A DNA stretch of 64,000 bases from Isoetes taiwanensis (GCA_021234155.1 JAJEKV010000037.1:2658631-2722630); one strand, 5' to 3'. Positions 1-13,128 are shown, counted from the first letter of the stretch. Program-made: numbers and translations. The notes: generated from the sequence alone by a model not told the origin.

Positions 1-631
1 GCAGCCTCATTATTCCTTCCTTATGATCAATCCGGACCTTACAACAGTTAAGTAGTTTGATAGGCTCAATCACCACCACCAAAGAATAGAACTCTATACA
101 ATCTCAGCTTATCCGGGAAGCCGATATCACCGCACCCGTAGTTCGAAAATCAAGTTACATCGCCAAATCAGAAATCGTATATCAAAGTGCCGCTTAGCTT
201 GCGTAGGCCGAACAAGTCTGAGATTCCGCTCTCCTCTTCAGATTGACCGTTCTCCTCCCTTATAACCCAAATCGGGCCTTTTTGTCATGAAAGGTAGTCG
301 CTGGCCGCTATTCTCATCTCCCCTAGTTGTCACGATTCCAATCTTCGTGAAGAATAACCTGCTTTGACTCCTTTTTCTAATTAAGGCATCTTCACGATGC
401 ACTATTTCTATTATTTGCCTTGCCAAATTAAGAGATATCCCTTTCCTTTAAAATATCTCCCTTATCTCTTGCTTGATGGTTGTGTAAAATACCTCGCCCC
501 CAATGATATCTTGCCCTTGTAACCATTGTTTTGTTTTCCAACTGCCCCATTGTTTTTCCAAATGCCCCATTGCCTTAGTTTCTTTTTCCTCCTTCCGACC
601 CTACTCTAGCATGCCCCCATATCAATCCACA
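1..631 (-). repeat. 3' LTR of the minus-strand compact element (partial)
   Basis: This copy matches 2600-3238 through most of its length with many small indels. It ends in CCACA at 631, directly followed by a pyrimidine-rich tract. Its outer end lies outside the window. Confidence 0.55.
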
Positions 632-1129
632 TCCCCTTCTTAAAGAAGATCGTCTCATGATCTTCCGTGAGACGCCTCCGTGAGGGCCCCATCCCTTCTA
701 AGGCGACAGTTCCCAAACTCTCAAGGTTCTCCGCTAATTCAAGAAATAGTTACTTGATATGCTACCAGCATTTCCACAAGATGATATATCCTTGTACCTC
801 CGCTGCACTGGGCTATCGCTTTGTACCCTCCACTTGCATTTCTTATTGGACAGTATTCCATGATACTAAACTATGGTGGTATCTCCCACCATAATGCTAG
901 TATTTTGCATTCTCCGCTAAAGATTACTTAATTCGTATCTCCATGATACTGATGTAATTTCTTTTGTTAGGCCTATTGTGCAATAAATAACAATTACCAC
1001 CTTTCAAAAATTACATCTAATGCACCATGTGTTATAATAATTTAATTTTTATTCCACATAAAATCAAATCTTACAAACCAAATCAAATCAAATCTTACAA
1101 ATCTTATCCTAAGAGATGTAAATTTTTAT

Positions 1130-2080
1130 GATTTTTACTCCATAGTACCAATTTGAGCTACTCTCTGCTCTTTGGCTATAGCCTTTGCCCGCTCCTCACT
1201 TTTCTTCCCATCTTCAAGCACTTTAGAGGTCTCTCGTGCATATCCTCCACTGCTTGGGACCTTCAATAGCTGCATTTCTACAACCACGCTTGGACCCTAA
1301 TAGCATGTATCGGGTACAACCTTTTGAGATTTAGGTGGTTCAACTTTGTGATCCCCCTTCTCCAAATGGGCAATCCTTTAGGAAATGACTTACATCTATA
1401 AAGTATCCACCTTTTGGTTCCTTAATTTCCTTCCGCAGCTCCAATTTGACTTCTCCTCACGCCTCTTTCTAACCATTGGCTCATTGCCATTATTTCTCCT
1501 CTTGAAGTTCTTGGAAGAATCCTTACTCGCTTTTCATATTCTTTTTGTCCTCATGATCCCCAGGTTTCATCCCAAATATCAAAACTTCCTAGGACTTTGA
1601 TCTAGTTTCACCATCATGGATAAAGCAAGGTTTATGTGGCTTGCTTAAATCTTTTTGGAAAAATATTTTCATTTCCGCATAAATACTATCCCTACATCCA
1701 CGTATTATTATTTTCTCTCAGAAGCTATTTCCCATCCAAATTCCTTATTAGTGCCGCTTAAAATGAGTGAATTTAAAGTGTAAGACCAATACTCTCAGCT
1801 TCCCTCGCTTCGTACTTCCATCCTGCATTCCCTACAGAATCACCGCGGGATAGTTAGAGGTGGTAAATAATGTGCTTCAAAGCCGCCTTGAAACTTTCTC
1901 CTAATTTATTGATCCCTGATCAAGCATTCTCACCGCTGGCCACCATGCTTGAGCTCCCATCTTCAAATAAGTGTCCATGGCTTGCGCTCTTCCACATCTC
2001 TGCTGCCCTCGCACTCGCTCAAAGAACTTTTCCCATCGGCTAATAAAGCCGGCTAACCTTGGATAGGCTTGGTTTTTCCC
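1130..2080 (-). pseudogene. gag-like remnants inside the compact element
   Basis: Minus-strand translation of about 1250-1130 gives an uninterrupted charged, helix-prone segment (GYARETSKVLEDGKKSEE, continuing with ERAKAIAKEQ). Minus-strand translation of about 2080-1900 includes RWEKFFERVRGQQR and AMDTYLKMGAQAWW, which resembles the helical core of plant retrotransposon gag proteins. Stops and frame changes separate the two parts. No protease, integrase or reverse transcriptase signature was found. The gag assignment rests on general similarity of pattern, so it is tentative. Confidence 0.35.
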
Positions 2081-2395
2081 TTTGAAAGACTCCGTGATAT
2101 CCTCGCTTCTTAACCATTTTCGCCTTAGGTGGCTGTGGAGGAGTTAATGGAGGAGTGACCACAGCGTATAGGAGGTTGGCGTATAGTTGCGTGAGTAAAT
2201 ATCCGAAGGAAGCGAGCATGTAATAGCCATCAGCTCCACTTGCTCACATACTCTTTACCGGCCGCTAGGCATAGTAATGTCGATCGATGCAATATAACCA
2301 AGTAGACAAAGTTTACGCCGATATTGGCGCTTCTTCAAGAACATTGAAGTTGCTGGGCCATTGATCGATCTAAGGATCGATAAGCTCGATACTCA

Positions 2396-3238
2396 CTTGA
2401 TACGCTTTAAGGGAAAAAACTTAAATACAGAGCTACTCTGCAACCAAACAATTGTATAGACAAATCAAGAAGAAAACAATCTTTAGATAAGAACAAATGT
2501 TTTGCTTCTGCAACCAATGGATTTGGGTAAGCATCCTACCACCCCAACCGGATCCAAGACAAGAACTACAATTTCAAGGGAAATGAATGAAAGGAATTGG
2601 TCGCGTACCTATTATCCTTCCAGCTTGGCGTATCAACTGACCACAAATGCTTATGGGCTTGATAGGTTTCAATCACTCACTCACCAAAGAATAGAACTCA
2701 TATAATCTCGTGCTTATCTGGGAAGCCGTATATCACCGCTGCACCCGTAGTCTTAAAAATCAAGTTGCTAACAAATCGTGAAATCGTGGTATATCGAGTG
2801 CCGGGCTTAGCTCGCAGCGGGGAACAAGTCCAGATTCCTGGGCCTCTTCGTGATTGACCGCTCTCCTCCCTATAACCCAAATCGCAAGTTTCATTGGCGA
2901 AAAGGTAGTCGCCGGGCCGCTATTTCGATCTCCCCCGTTGTCACATTCCACCCCTTTTCGTAAGAATAACTGCTCGACCTTTTCGATAAGGTATCTTCTA
3001 ACATGCACTATTTTCTATTATTTCCGCCTTTACAAATTCAGAGAGATATCCTTTCCTTTTAAAAATATCTCCTCTTATCTCGCTTGATGGTTGTGTGCAA
3101 AATAATTACTTCATGATATTTTGCCCTTTGTAACCATTGTTTGCTTTTCCAATCACCGCATTGTTTTTCCAAATGCCCCATTGCCTAGTTTCTTTCCTTT
3201 CCGACCACTCCCCTAGCATGCCCCTATATATCGCCACC
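2396..3238 (-). repeat. 5' LTR of the minus-strand compact element
   Basis: Right-hand copy of the direct repeat. Similarity to 1-631 is visible from about 2600 and ends near 3238, just after 'agcatgcccctatatatcgccacc'-type sequence matching 609-631. The inner boundary is placed next to the putative primer-site complement at 2384-2395. A second primer-site-like string (ctttgatacca, 3268-3278) followed by 'tgtaacattctaaccc' lies just outside and could belong to another, older LTR. Confidence 0.45.
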
Positions 3239-3239
3239 T

Positions 3240-4165
3240 ATATGAGACTCACTGCCTCTAAACCTTACTTTGATACCAAATGTAACATTCTAACCCATAT
3301 GCCCCTTACCAATCGCCAAAATTGTCTGGGGACGCTTATGAATAGAATAGGAATATATTTTATCATCCAATTTTATATTCAACCACCTATGTGGGACACA
3401 AACAAAAAAATAGTCGCTTCTACCTATTTATGCCCGTGTCTCAGGAATGCCCCACAGGCACATTTAAAGATCGAATACTCGAGCGGTCTCCCATGGACCC
3501 GTCACATTTTCAAACTTTGATCTTTTCTAAGCATTACATGTTTATTGTGTGCTATGCACTACGATTTTGCATATTTGATTGCACTTGAAAATGGAAAAAT
3601 AAAGTAAGTGCATTATTATTTTTAAACTTTAGTTTTTGAACTTATGCCCGACTAAAAGCCCAACAACGCTCTGCACTTTTCTAGTTTTGCACTAAAATAA
3701 TGGATTCAAGTCTTCATTTCAATGTCTAGATGAATTCAATAACTTGTAAGTTTTTAAGTTGGCAGGATGCTTCACAGACACTACTAACGATGATATTGTG
3801 GGGTTTTATTCCAAACAATAACAAGTTTTAGAAATAAATGAAGAGCTCCTAGATGTTTCAAAGTAGTTGTGTGAATCAATAGGAATCAGAGAATTCCATC
3901 AGCTCATGGTTCTGCAGCTACTTTTATGCATCTTAGAGCTTTCACATTTACATACATGATGACAAGTTCTAAATACCAATACCAAGATGAGATTTACAAA
4001 ACATACCGATATGACTTACAAAACAAACCAGCTTCAATCATAGATCTCAACTGCATGAACATATTCCTTGGCACATTCCATTTTGACCTGAAGTGGTTTC
4101 GATTTAGATGGAAAGCTGTCATGCACGAGAAAGGGCGTGTTGAATTTGAGACCTTACCTTTGAAA
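3240..4165. other. Intergenic stretch, no gene seen
   Basis: AT-rich DNA with short open frames in several phases, none with recognisable motifs. The only notable string is a primer-site-like 'ctttgatacca' at 3268-3278. Confidence 0.5.
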
Positions 4166-7127
4166 CGTAACTTTTGTCGGAATGTTGGCATGTTTGGCTC
4201 CTCCCATGTCTGTCCTTGCAATAATGGCTATGGCGAACGCCCTCCGTATGCGCAGGCTCTGTTTCTCTTTGCTTCTGCTCTTTGCCTCCCATTCCCTTGC
4301 CAAAATCAGCAATCTCGAAATGACCGCTCTTCAGTTAAATTGGAAAGGCCCTAACTACACTGATTCTGCCTTTACCTGACCTTGTAACTCTGGGTATTAT
4401 TAAATGTGACTCCACAAACACTACCGTCATTAAGCTCAGTTTTTATGGGGAGGGATTATCAGAATTGTTCCTAGCTCTGGTTCTCTTTAAAAATCTTAAC
4501 AGATCTTGAGGCTTGGCGTAAATAACCTTGTAGGCCCAATTCCTCGAGGTTTAGGTAACCTTTACTCTGCTCACATATGTGAACCTTGGTACTAAATAAT
4601 TTTAAATGGTTCCTCCAGAGGGGTTAATCTACCAAGTTGACAGAATTTCATGTGGACAAATAATCATTGACAGGGGCCCATTCCATCTCTATAGGACAGC
4701 TTACCAATCTCCAATATTTTTATGCCTATCATAATCACTTGAATGGTACCATCTCCATCTCAGTTGGTGATTGTGGTGCAGTTTGATCGGTCTTCGCATT
4801 CAAGAAAATTCATTTTCTGGTGAGACTACTTTTCTCCGCGTTTGAAGAAACTCTGCAATTATATAGATCTGTCTTACAATCCTCAGTTCTCTGGAAACAT
4901 TTTCAAACTCTGCAGGGTTTGACTAGCTTAACCAAAGTTATTTTAGGAAAAACAGCTTCACTGACTCTCCATCCTCCATATCTAATTTCTTCAAGATTTA
5001 GGGATTCTAGCATTCAACCAGATAACAGGAAGCATTCCTGCAGAACTTTGTGGAAGCTCTTGCAAAACTCTATTTCCTAGACCACATTAATCTTACAAAA
5101 GAAGTCCCCTGATGGAAGCTCTTCCATGTCCAGCCTTCTGTGAAGCTAGATCTCTCTCACAATTTGCTCAATCTGTTCTGTAGCCAAGTTTAGGCATACT
5201 TGGGCAACACAGAGATAAACTATGCATCTACAATTATTTTACTGGATGCTAGCCTCAAGACATTTAGCTGCACATTTCAAGCCCTACATCATTGATCACT
5301 GTTCTCCCTCTGTACCCGTGTAGCCTTCAAGGTTTTGCAATCAATGCAGGAGAGGATAATAACGTTGGAGGAACTTATAGTTCCAACCTGATTTGGAACA
5401 TGGATTTGGGTTCCATTATGATAGTAGTGGTTCAAGAACATGGCTGTAGAGAGATATCATCATAAATTTAAATTTATAGTAAACCTGACCTTACAGACCT
5501 TGCACAAATATACAGATCCATGCTCAGCAGAAGAATATTTAGCCTATCATGGAAGCCAAGCTACAGCCAGGAAAAATACAATGTTACGCTTTTACTTTGC
5601 AGAAATAGAAGGATCAAACTGATATAGAGTGTTTGATGTCTATATCCAAGGAAGCCTGGTAAGAAAGGATTTGGATGTGTACGAAAGCTGGTAGGAAATA
5701 ATAAGCCATGCACTCATTCTGGCAATGAAACTGAAGTTACAAGTGGCATCCTTTCTGTTCAACTTAATTGCGATGGCAAGACCAGTGATCTGGTGCAGTT
5801 AGTCATGAGGACCTATGATATCAGCCATATCTGTGATCTTAACAAAGCCTTATTCAAACATCCCAAGCACCCCCTAAGTACGCAGTGTGCTTCCAAGTCC
5901 AGTAGAAAAAAGCTATAATTATTAGTTGTAGTATTGTATTATTTGATCCTTTGTACTGAGGGGTTGTTACTCATCTTCATGTATGAAGGAAGAACAGACA
6001 TGCTTTACTAGAAAATGAAATACCAACAAAAAGATTGACTAATGGAGTATCATTATGTTACTCTTCAAGAAGGCCATTAAAACAATTTCAACGCACTATC
6101 CAAAATAGGAGAAGGTGGCTGGATCAGTTCCATATGGTGTGCTGCCAAAATGGCTGTATAGTTGCTACTGAGCCGCCTACATGGAGACAGAATGCAAACA
6201 GGGAAGAAGAGTTTAGAAAGGAAATTCAGCTTTATAAGCATGGTAATGCCATCAAAAATCTTGTTGACATTCTGGGTATTGTATTTACTTCCATAAATCA
6301 GTGCAAAAATTCTGCTGGTATCTGACTATGCCCAATGGAAGCCTTGATAAACTGCTCTTTCTGAGGATGAAACTATGTGTTGGTTTGGGAACTGGGTGAT
6401 ACAAGATAGCATTGGGTACTGCATCTGGGCTTGTATATTCCATGATGTGTCCAAGCTTCATATTATCTATTGTGATATCAAACTCACAACATTTCCTTTT
6501 GGACGTAAGATTTCAGTCCTTGTTTGACTGACTTTGGTCTTGCGGGCGTTATTTGATGATAATAAAACCCATGTCACAGCTTCCAAACTCCAAGGTACAG
6601 CGATATCTGGCACCAGGTATGTATTCAACCTTCATTCTTAGATTTCTATATTATCTTCTGTGCATAAATGCCTATTGTAGTTGCGTTAATTGGAAACAGA
6701 GTATACAAAACGTCAAGTATCGGAGAAAGTAGATGTATATAGCTTTGTGTGTGGTATTAAGCGTACTGCTGAGTGTATACGTAATAGATACAGAGCAAAT
6801 GGTATATTTAGTAGATTGGGCACATGAGCTTGGACCATCTAATCTGGAGACTTTGATGGATAAGCGCTTAGGAAGTAATTATATATGGGGCCAAGCTAAA
6901 ACAAGTGCCTCAGTAGCAATTCTGTGCACCAACGCAGCAGCTAGTATAAGGCCAAGAATGCGAGATGCAAGGTTGATGTTAGAAGGGATAATCCAGGTTC
7001 CAGATCTTCAATTCAACTCCATAAGCGAGGGGGCTTCAGCATCGGGAAGCCAAACTGCTTCATCTTTACTATCTGAAACCCGAACTGATTCCCAACATTC
7101 GATCCCTTTGATCCGAAGTGACGACTA
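4166..7127 (+). pseudogene. LRR-malectin receptor-like kinase (LRR-VIII-2 type), decayed
   Basis: Successive fragments in different frames spell out a plant membrane receptor kinase. A hydrophobic leader (LLLLFASHSL, about 4258-4290) precedes ALQLNWKGPNYTDSAF. LRR pieces follow at about 4500-4790 (LRLGVNNLVGPIPRGLGNL, then NGTISIS). A malectin-like domain covers about 5330-5870 (NAGEDNNVGGTYSSN, then LRFYFAEIEGSN and VFDVYIQGSLVRKDLDVYES). The kinase lies at about 6090-6620, with remnants of the glycine-rich loop, of NGSLDKLLF, of the catalytic loop and of the DFG/activation segment (DDNKTHVTASKLQGTAISGT). The C-lobe and tail (6733-7127) remain open for 131 codons, ending SIPLIRSDD. Many stops and frameshifts interrupt the rest, more than introns alone can explain. 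The family senses extracellular or cell-wall cues at the plasma membrane; this copy is probably non-functional. Confidence 0.8.
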
Positions 7128-7129
7128 AG

Positions 7130-9930
7130 TGGATACCCTACTTCTGGCAACAAACATTGTCAATAAGTTATGTGCTTTGTTCTGACTAAGTGCTTTGTCG
7201 TAACTGCTTTGACTGAGTGCTTTGTTGTATCAAACATTGTGAACTAGTAACGCAGCCTACCGTTGTTGTTATGATTTGGAACATTGCATTGGAACATGGA
7301 GATTTACTTCTTGGTGGCATTGAGCATGTAGTTTAATTGGAATGTTGTATTGTAGTTGTGCTCATCATGTTATTTTGGAAGGGGTAATTTTCATGACCAA
7401 AAAATTTAGTTGTTGGAATTTAATCAAAGTCATCATGTTGTTAATTGTAGTACGTTTAAGCTTGGAAGTGCAAACACTCTTGCCTAGAATTCATTATGGA
7501 TGCACGGACTCAGTTGTGTCCTCCGGGACAGTATTGAATTGTCCTATACAATTGTAAAGTGTACCAGCATACTTATTACTGCTAAGGTTTTTCCCTCGAA
7601 AACCCTTCGGGGCGGGGGTTTTTTAATCCTGACAGTAATACGCTTGCTGCTCTCTTTTTATTTGGGTCTCATAGGCTAATTGGTCTCCATGGACGATAAA
7701 AAATCTATTCTATTATATTCTATAATCCAAATACCTAATGTCATGCCAACTACCATTTGTAATGGATAACCTGTCTTTGCTTATTTGTGGAGCCTTTCCT
7801 TTTCCAATAAGGAAAACCTACGAATCGTTGGTCATAAGTTGAAAGCCAAAGCATGTCTTCTTGTTGCTACCATGGCGTATTGGAGGCATTAATCGTTGTC
7901 TTGTCTATGTTCTAGCGTCCATAAAAGCAAAACATAAGTTGAATACATCTTTTTTAGGACGCGGTATTTAAATAAATACTACTATCCTTGCCATTGCATT
8001 GCAAACATTCCTTGCTAGGGTTGGATGTCATTTTCTACATGTTTCATGTAGTTTACAACATCCAATAAAAGCAAAGAATTTGTAGCCATTCTCCTCAATT
8101 ATATCCTCCATTTTCTTTAGACAACATTCAAACAATAAGATTTGAAAATGAAACAATATGATTTCAGAACGTTAATCTACAATCTACTCTAAATTGATAT
8201 TAAAACATATTGAAAATTGCTTGACAATGGAGGTGAATATCAATTCAACTTGTATAGAATAGGTCTATTAGTGTGCATTGTCATTCTCTATGCACTTGCT
8301 TGAAACTACCATAATAAAATCACAATAATTTGTTATGATATAATAATAGCCCACTACAATACAGTACAATAAAGCTTAGGTGCATGTTTTTCTTTCAGCA
8401 AGAAGCTCTACATTTGATCTATCATTACCTTGTTTAGACTATTGAGGATCCAATAATTTGGCATTCTCGTTGGTGCTTCAATTGTTAAGCAGAACAAAAG
8501 GGTGTCTTTGTAGATACCATGAAAATGAAGCATGGAACTTCTTCCATGCGCCTTGTTATGAAAGAAAGGAGGTCCCCTTTACCTCTTGAACAGAATAGGT
8601 AAATATTTATAAAGCAGTACATAAATAAATTTGTGAGGATAATACACAAATATATATATGTAATTTATAAAGTATGGAGGTGGTTGCTTGCTACAAAAGT
8701 AGTGGCGGAAAGACCTGACATGCCCTGCCTCGAACAAGCTTGAAATTACATACGGTCCATTTGCTTCAACAAATCATAGCTCAAGAACTAGACGTAGAAC
8801 AGAACCCCCCAAAGTACTGGCACATAGAATCAAAAGTGATCAGAAATCCAACACGTGCAACACGTATTGGATACACGTATATGTAAATGTCGTTTAGCAA
8901 AAATGATCAGGAATGTGATCATGTACTGAAATATTAGCATGATATTAATGTTGGCTTTGCTTGAGTTGAACGCTAAGCCTGGATCTTTACATCTTTATAA
9001 TTGTCATTAGAGTTCTGCAATCATTCTTCCATTCGGGTTTAAAGTTTGAAATTTCGAAAAAATCCTAGCCGCTCATTGTTTTTCCTTTTTGTGCTCATTA
9101 TTTTCCCTTTTTTTAACACCTGCATCTATGGACGAAGTATAATCTTGGTGACCGAGGCAGGCCCCTTCGATGTTTGCCCCCCAGGGGATTCACCTATATG
9201 TATTTTGATATGGCAACTGCGTTCAGGGAAAACCCGCTTATTATATGCAGAAAACTGGCTTGATATACTCCTTAAAATACAACTAGACAAGTGAAATAAA
9301 TGTAAATACTCCTTATTAGAAGTACGAAATAGGCAATAAAAACCCCCTTAGTGTACACTCAGATGGTTTATATGCATAACACAAGTAAATCCCCTTGGTT
9401 TGCACCGCTTCAGCGGCTTCGCAATGACCGCACATGGGTTTCGAATTTGTTGGGCTGCGATGGGAACTGACGGTAAAATTTATAACTTCCAATTTCAGAG
9501 AAGGAGGCCACGATGACAGTGGATGCGATCATCCGCAGTAGGATAGGCCGATGTCTTCCTCGGTTTTTGCTTAGATGTGGAGCCTGAGAATAGCTCGGCC
9601 ACTACATGAAGATTAGGCACTAGAAGCATTATTATGGAGGTGCATTGTGCTGCTGAGGCATTACAAACTAGCCAGGACAGTATGCATTGTGATGCTCATG
9701 CAAATGTTCTAGAAAGAGGGGCAAGTTAGAAAAGGATCTTGCTCTAAAAATCATGGAACAGCACGAGAATGGAGACAAAAAAACAGAGGCAAACAGAAAT
9801 GAAGAACTGTGTTGTACTAGACAATCAAAATATGCTTGTTCATGCACGCCATTGTCATTGTGGCAGGCAACAGAGGACCACTACCCTATGCTATACGCTT
9901 ACAAGAATGCTCTCCACTTATCTGTACATA
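7130..9930. other. Gene-poor AT-rich stretch
   Basis: No supported gene. A short GC-rich patch with a run of G and T lies at about 7590-7630. The open frame at 9046-9294 starts with a hydrophobic, signal-peptide-like stretch but has no family motif and no homologous context. Confidence 0.5.
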
Positions 9931-9934
9931 TTGC

Positions 9935-10160
9935 CTATGGAATTAGAATTATGAATAGGTGTTGTAATTGCACAACTCGTGGCCACATTTTCTTCTACGT
10001 TGCTTTATAACTAAGAAACTATGTTAATGAGGCCTGTTGCCTTGGAATTTTTGTATATGGAATCTGAATTATGAATAGGTGTTCCAAATGTTGCTTCATA
10101 GTTAAGAAACTATGTTCGCGAGGCATGTTGGCTTCATACATAACAAACTATGTTCATTAT
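9935..10160. repeat. Short tandem duplication, 2-3 diverged copies
   Basis: The phrases 'gaattatgaataggtgtt' (about 9950 and 10065) and 'aagaaactatgtt' (about 10013 and 10103, with a shortened third version near 10144) recur in the same order at about 90-115 bp spacing. The copies are diverged and non-coding. Confidence 0.55.
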
Positions 10161-10693
10161 GTATTTGTTGACAACTTGCATGTGCACAAGAAATGTTGCT
10201 TTTGATTGACCTTAATCAATGACACGTGGATGGCTCATAATTTGATTGCATATTCAATGGCTTGTCGTGGGGCTTACATTTTTTTGAATTTGTTTTTAGA
10301 ACCCATTAGAGTTATGAACCCATAAGAGTTAGCCAAAATGCCCTACCTTGCAAATAAGCACTTTCAGTTTTTCTTTGAAATCAGAAGATCCTTTACAAAA
10401 ATTATTTATAATCCCGAAGAAACTCAAAATATACAAATACACCAAGAAGCTAGAATTTTATTATGAAATCCTCATCGACTGAGGAATATAATCAATGCGT
10501 GAATTATGCAAGCCATTGGATACTATACCACCATACTGAAAGTGCTTGGTTCAAATGGGATCCCTTTACAATGTATTTGAAATTTCAAATGCCAAAATCT
10601 CTATCTTGGTACTTTTGGGTCCTATTCCAGAAGCAAACCCAGTACCCAAAGTCATTATATTACCTTCTAATATACATAATGTTTACCGTTTTT

Positions 10694-10763
10694 GGTTTGC
10701 CCTTAGGGGGGCAAACCCTCGTTTATGTGGGTTTATGGCATATCCAAGTATATGCCGGCATAT
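10694..10763. repeat. Pair of short palindromes
   Basis: A 9-bp perfect stem (ggtttgccc / gggcaaacc, 10694-10702 and 10709-10717) with a 6-nt loop is followed by the perfect 14-bp palindrome ATATGCCGGCATAT at 10750-10763. A further 'atatgccgg' lies just downstream. These could be the end of a small inverted-repeat element, but no partner terminus was found. Confidence 0.5.
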
Positions 10764-11274
10764 GCTTAAGATATGCCGGTGACTGCCCAAACTGCCGCTG
10801 CTGCCAAGAAATCAAGCACGCCCCGGCACGCCTCGAATCCCCCTTTTGAGCACCCTCGGCCAGCTTCTATGGCTATGTCGCCATGTTGCTCTTCTTTTAC
10901 TTGCAGCATGCAGGCAAGTAGTAAAAATCTTGTATGTTCAAGCTAATTAGTTCTCTTCAACTAAGAAGAGGACCGCTACTCCATCAATGCAGTGTACCTC
11001 GCTGCCAAAGAAGGCTGCCGCATCGAGATTTCATCAGCCATGATTATCATCGCCGGGCCATAAGGTTCCAAGGCCATGCATTCCAAGGCTCCCTAAGGTC
11101 ATGGCTGCCGGCCGTAGAGCTTTTTGGATGTCCTAAGTGATCCCCTTCCGTAGCGTACCCTTTATGCCGCCGTAGGTCGCTCTATCCGCCCCCAGCCATA
11201 GTTTTTAAGCCCCGGTTTTGGTAAGTTCCGGGAGTCGTAGATTGTGCTTGTTCTTTGATACGGTCAGCATCGAG

Positions 11275-12228
11275 TGATCCACTACGCTGTGGTTATGGGG
11301 GCGTGGCAAAAATATGGCAAAGTATGGCAAACATTTTGATGGCAAGGGATAACCATTGGAAATTGGAAGGGGAGATACACATCACTAGGGACCTTTATTA
11401 TTTGAAATAAAAGGTGATCACATTATTGATGGGGTCGTGGAGACAATGAAGGGACTATTTTACACAAAAGGTTGGATATTTTTGGGGGCCAAGATAATAA
11501 TAGCAATGGGTTACTATTATAACAAAAGGGAATCGTGAGCACAAATATAGAAGGGGTCGAGATTGTAACAGGAGCTTTCTAGCTAACAGGAAAGGGTCAG
11601 CGCAACTCAAAAAAAAGGGGAGATTGGATCGAGCTAAGTCTGTCAACGCCTATTTCTGATAAAAAGGGCCGATTCCAGCTAAAAAGGAGGCATTGATCCG
11701 AAGAGGCATGTATGGCGATTGGAGAAGGATGGCAAAGGCATCGCTGCCCCTGCACTCCATAATCCGGGGCCTGAAGCTTCTTTGGAGTCGAGGATGACTC
11801 CCAAGGCCGCCGCGGAGTCTCAGGACAATGAGCCTTCAATCGACCAGACTTCTGGCGTGAGCCGTGCCCGGCTCCCATGATCAAGGTCGAGGAGCGTGAG
11901 ATTCTATGAGTTAACAGGTTTGCCGGGCGAAATGAAATCCTAACTCTTTTCCTAAATCCCTGATGTAAAGGGTAGATATGTAAACGGAGGAGTCTCTTAT
12001 CTGATAAGTGGATTATCATATTGCTCTAGAGCTACGTGGAGTAGCTAGAGATTGTTTGCTATACCAGTTGTCATTGCACCGCCATAACCTTGTGGACCCG
12101 GGTTGGGTGGTTGCCGCATTTCTAGCAACGATTTGTCCGGGACATTCATGATGTAAACAGATTATGATATACAATTGAGATATTGTTGAGTAGTTTCTCG
12201 GCTTCCCATAAACTTCGAATCGTGATCA
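11275..12228 (+). repeat. 5' LTR of the compact element
   Basis: Matches 13129-14064 throughout: 'tggcaaagtatggcaa', 'cacatcactagggacc', 'gaagggactattttacac', 'atgtaaacagattatg' and 'tattgttgagtagttt' occur in the same order in both. It begins TGatccac and ends gtgatCA. The copies differ by many 1-3 bp indels, often involving CG-containing strings. Confidence 0.75.
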
Positions 12229-12240
12229 TGGTATCGTATG
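12229..12240 (+). promoter_or_regulatory. Primer binding site (initiator Met-tRNA type)
   Basis: TGGTATCGTATG directly follows the CA end of the 5' LTR. The first seven bases match the usual plant site TGGTATCAGAGC exactly; the remainder is altered. Confidence 0.65.
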
Positions 12241-13128
12241 AAGTTACAATTTTTTGGAATCTATGGGCTATGGGAACATCAAGGTCATGAAAACACAAGA
12301 ATCTTGCAAGCTTAGCCGCAGTAAAGATGGGTTTCACTTCATCAAAGAAGTGTTGGGTGAAGTACATAGTTAACATGCTAACCTTTGAGCGTATGCCCAA
12401 GGCTGGAGCATCGTGATAAAGAGGAAGAGAAAAAGCTCGGTGCTTTCGTGGAGAATGCTCGCTTATAGGACCGACCTATTGGGAACGAAGTTTGTCATTG
12501 GGGAAATTCCTACGATCATTTGGGGATTATGGAATAAATACAAGTATCTTGCTTGGGATTATGAGTCGATCGTGAGATCCGAGAGATCGACCGCCGCGGG
12601 GGTCATTCATATAAATATTTGACTTTGGAAGTCATATTACCACTTGACCTTATTTGCGTAACCGCTTAGTGATAAGATTGGGAAGGAACTTACTTTAGAC
12701 AAAAGTCACAAGGTATGGATGCTAAAAATTTGATGCGAATCTCAAATTATTTCATGCAGTCGTTGGGCAAAGTTTGTGTTGGATTTTCTTTATGCTTTTA
12801 ATAGAGAATAAGAATTTATTTCTTGTGTGTATCCATGGTGGATTGGTATCGCGTGAGACATCAGACGCTGCGAGATACACCAAGTAGTACCAATGAGGTA
12901 ATGGTAAAATAATAACGATCGTGAGATACAATAGTTTAGTATCGTGGAGATACTATCAGCCAGTACCGGAGGTACAAATGATGTGCCGCGATATCCGTAA
13001 TTGTTTTGAATTTGCAGGTAATCCCGACGTATGGGGCAACGCCTGAGAAGGGATGGGGCCCATCGATGCTCTTTGCAAGATCGCGACTTATCTTCTTTAA
13101 GCATTGGATTACGTCATAGCACGGGGAG
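12229..13128 (+). mobile_element. Interior of the compact LTR element
   Basis: About 900 bp with no recognisable gag or pol. The longest plus-strand open frame (12413-12622) starts with a basic run (MIKRKRKSS) but resembles no family I know. 'acggggag' at its right edge (13121-13128) serves as the probable polypurine tract. Confidence 0.6.

Larger units (their letters stand above)
1..3238 (-). mobile_element. Compact LTR retrotransposon, minus strand, left LTR cut by window edge
   Basis: Two similar segments (1-631 and about 2600-3238) flank an interior of about 1.8 kb. Both copies hold the same landmarks in order: 'accaaagaatagaactc', 'cacccgtagt', 'ataacccaaatcg', 'agagatatcc' and a block repeating 'gccccattg'. 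A pyrimidine tract (tccccttctt, 632-641) just right of the left copy fits a purine tract read on the minus strand. 'gctcgatactca' near 2384-2395 resembles a damaged complement of the initiator Met-tRNA primer site. Both signals give minus orientation. The interior has only gag-like fragments and no recognisable pol, so the element looks non-autonomous or decayed. The right-hand LTR start (about 2396) is inferred. Confidence 0.55.

Noticed and set aside
7585-7640. GC-rich patch followed by T run, like a bacterial terminator
   Set aside because: The genome is eukaryotic and no transcription unit ends there in a way that would use it.
9046-9294. Small secreted-protein-like frame with hydrophobic N-terminus
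   Set aside because: No family, no conserved cysteine pattern, no supporting splice or polyadenylation context.
10463-10849. 128-codon plus-strand frame with a CPNCRCC string
   Set aside because: Crosses two palindromes and changes composition midway; no recognisable zinc-binding fold.
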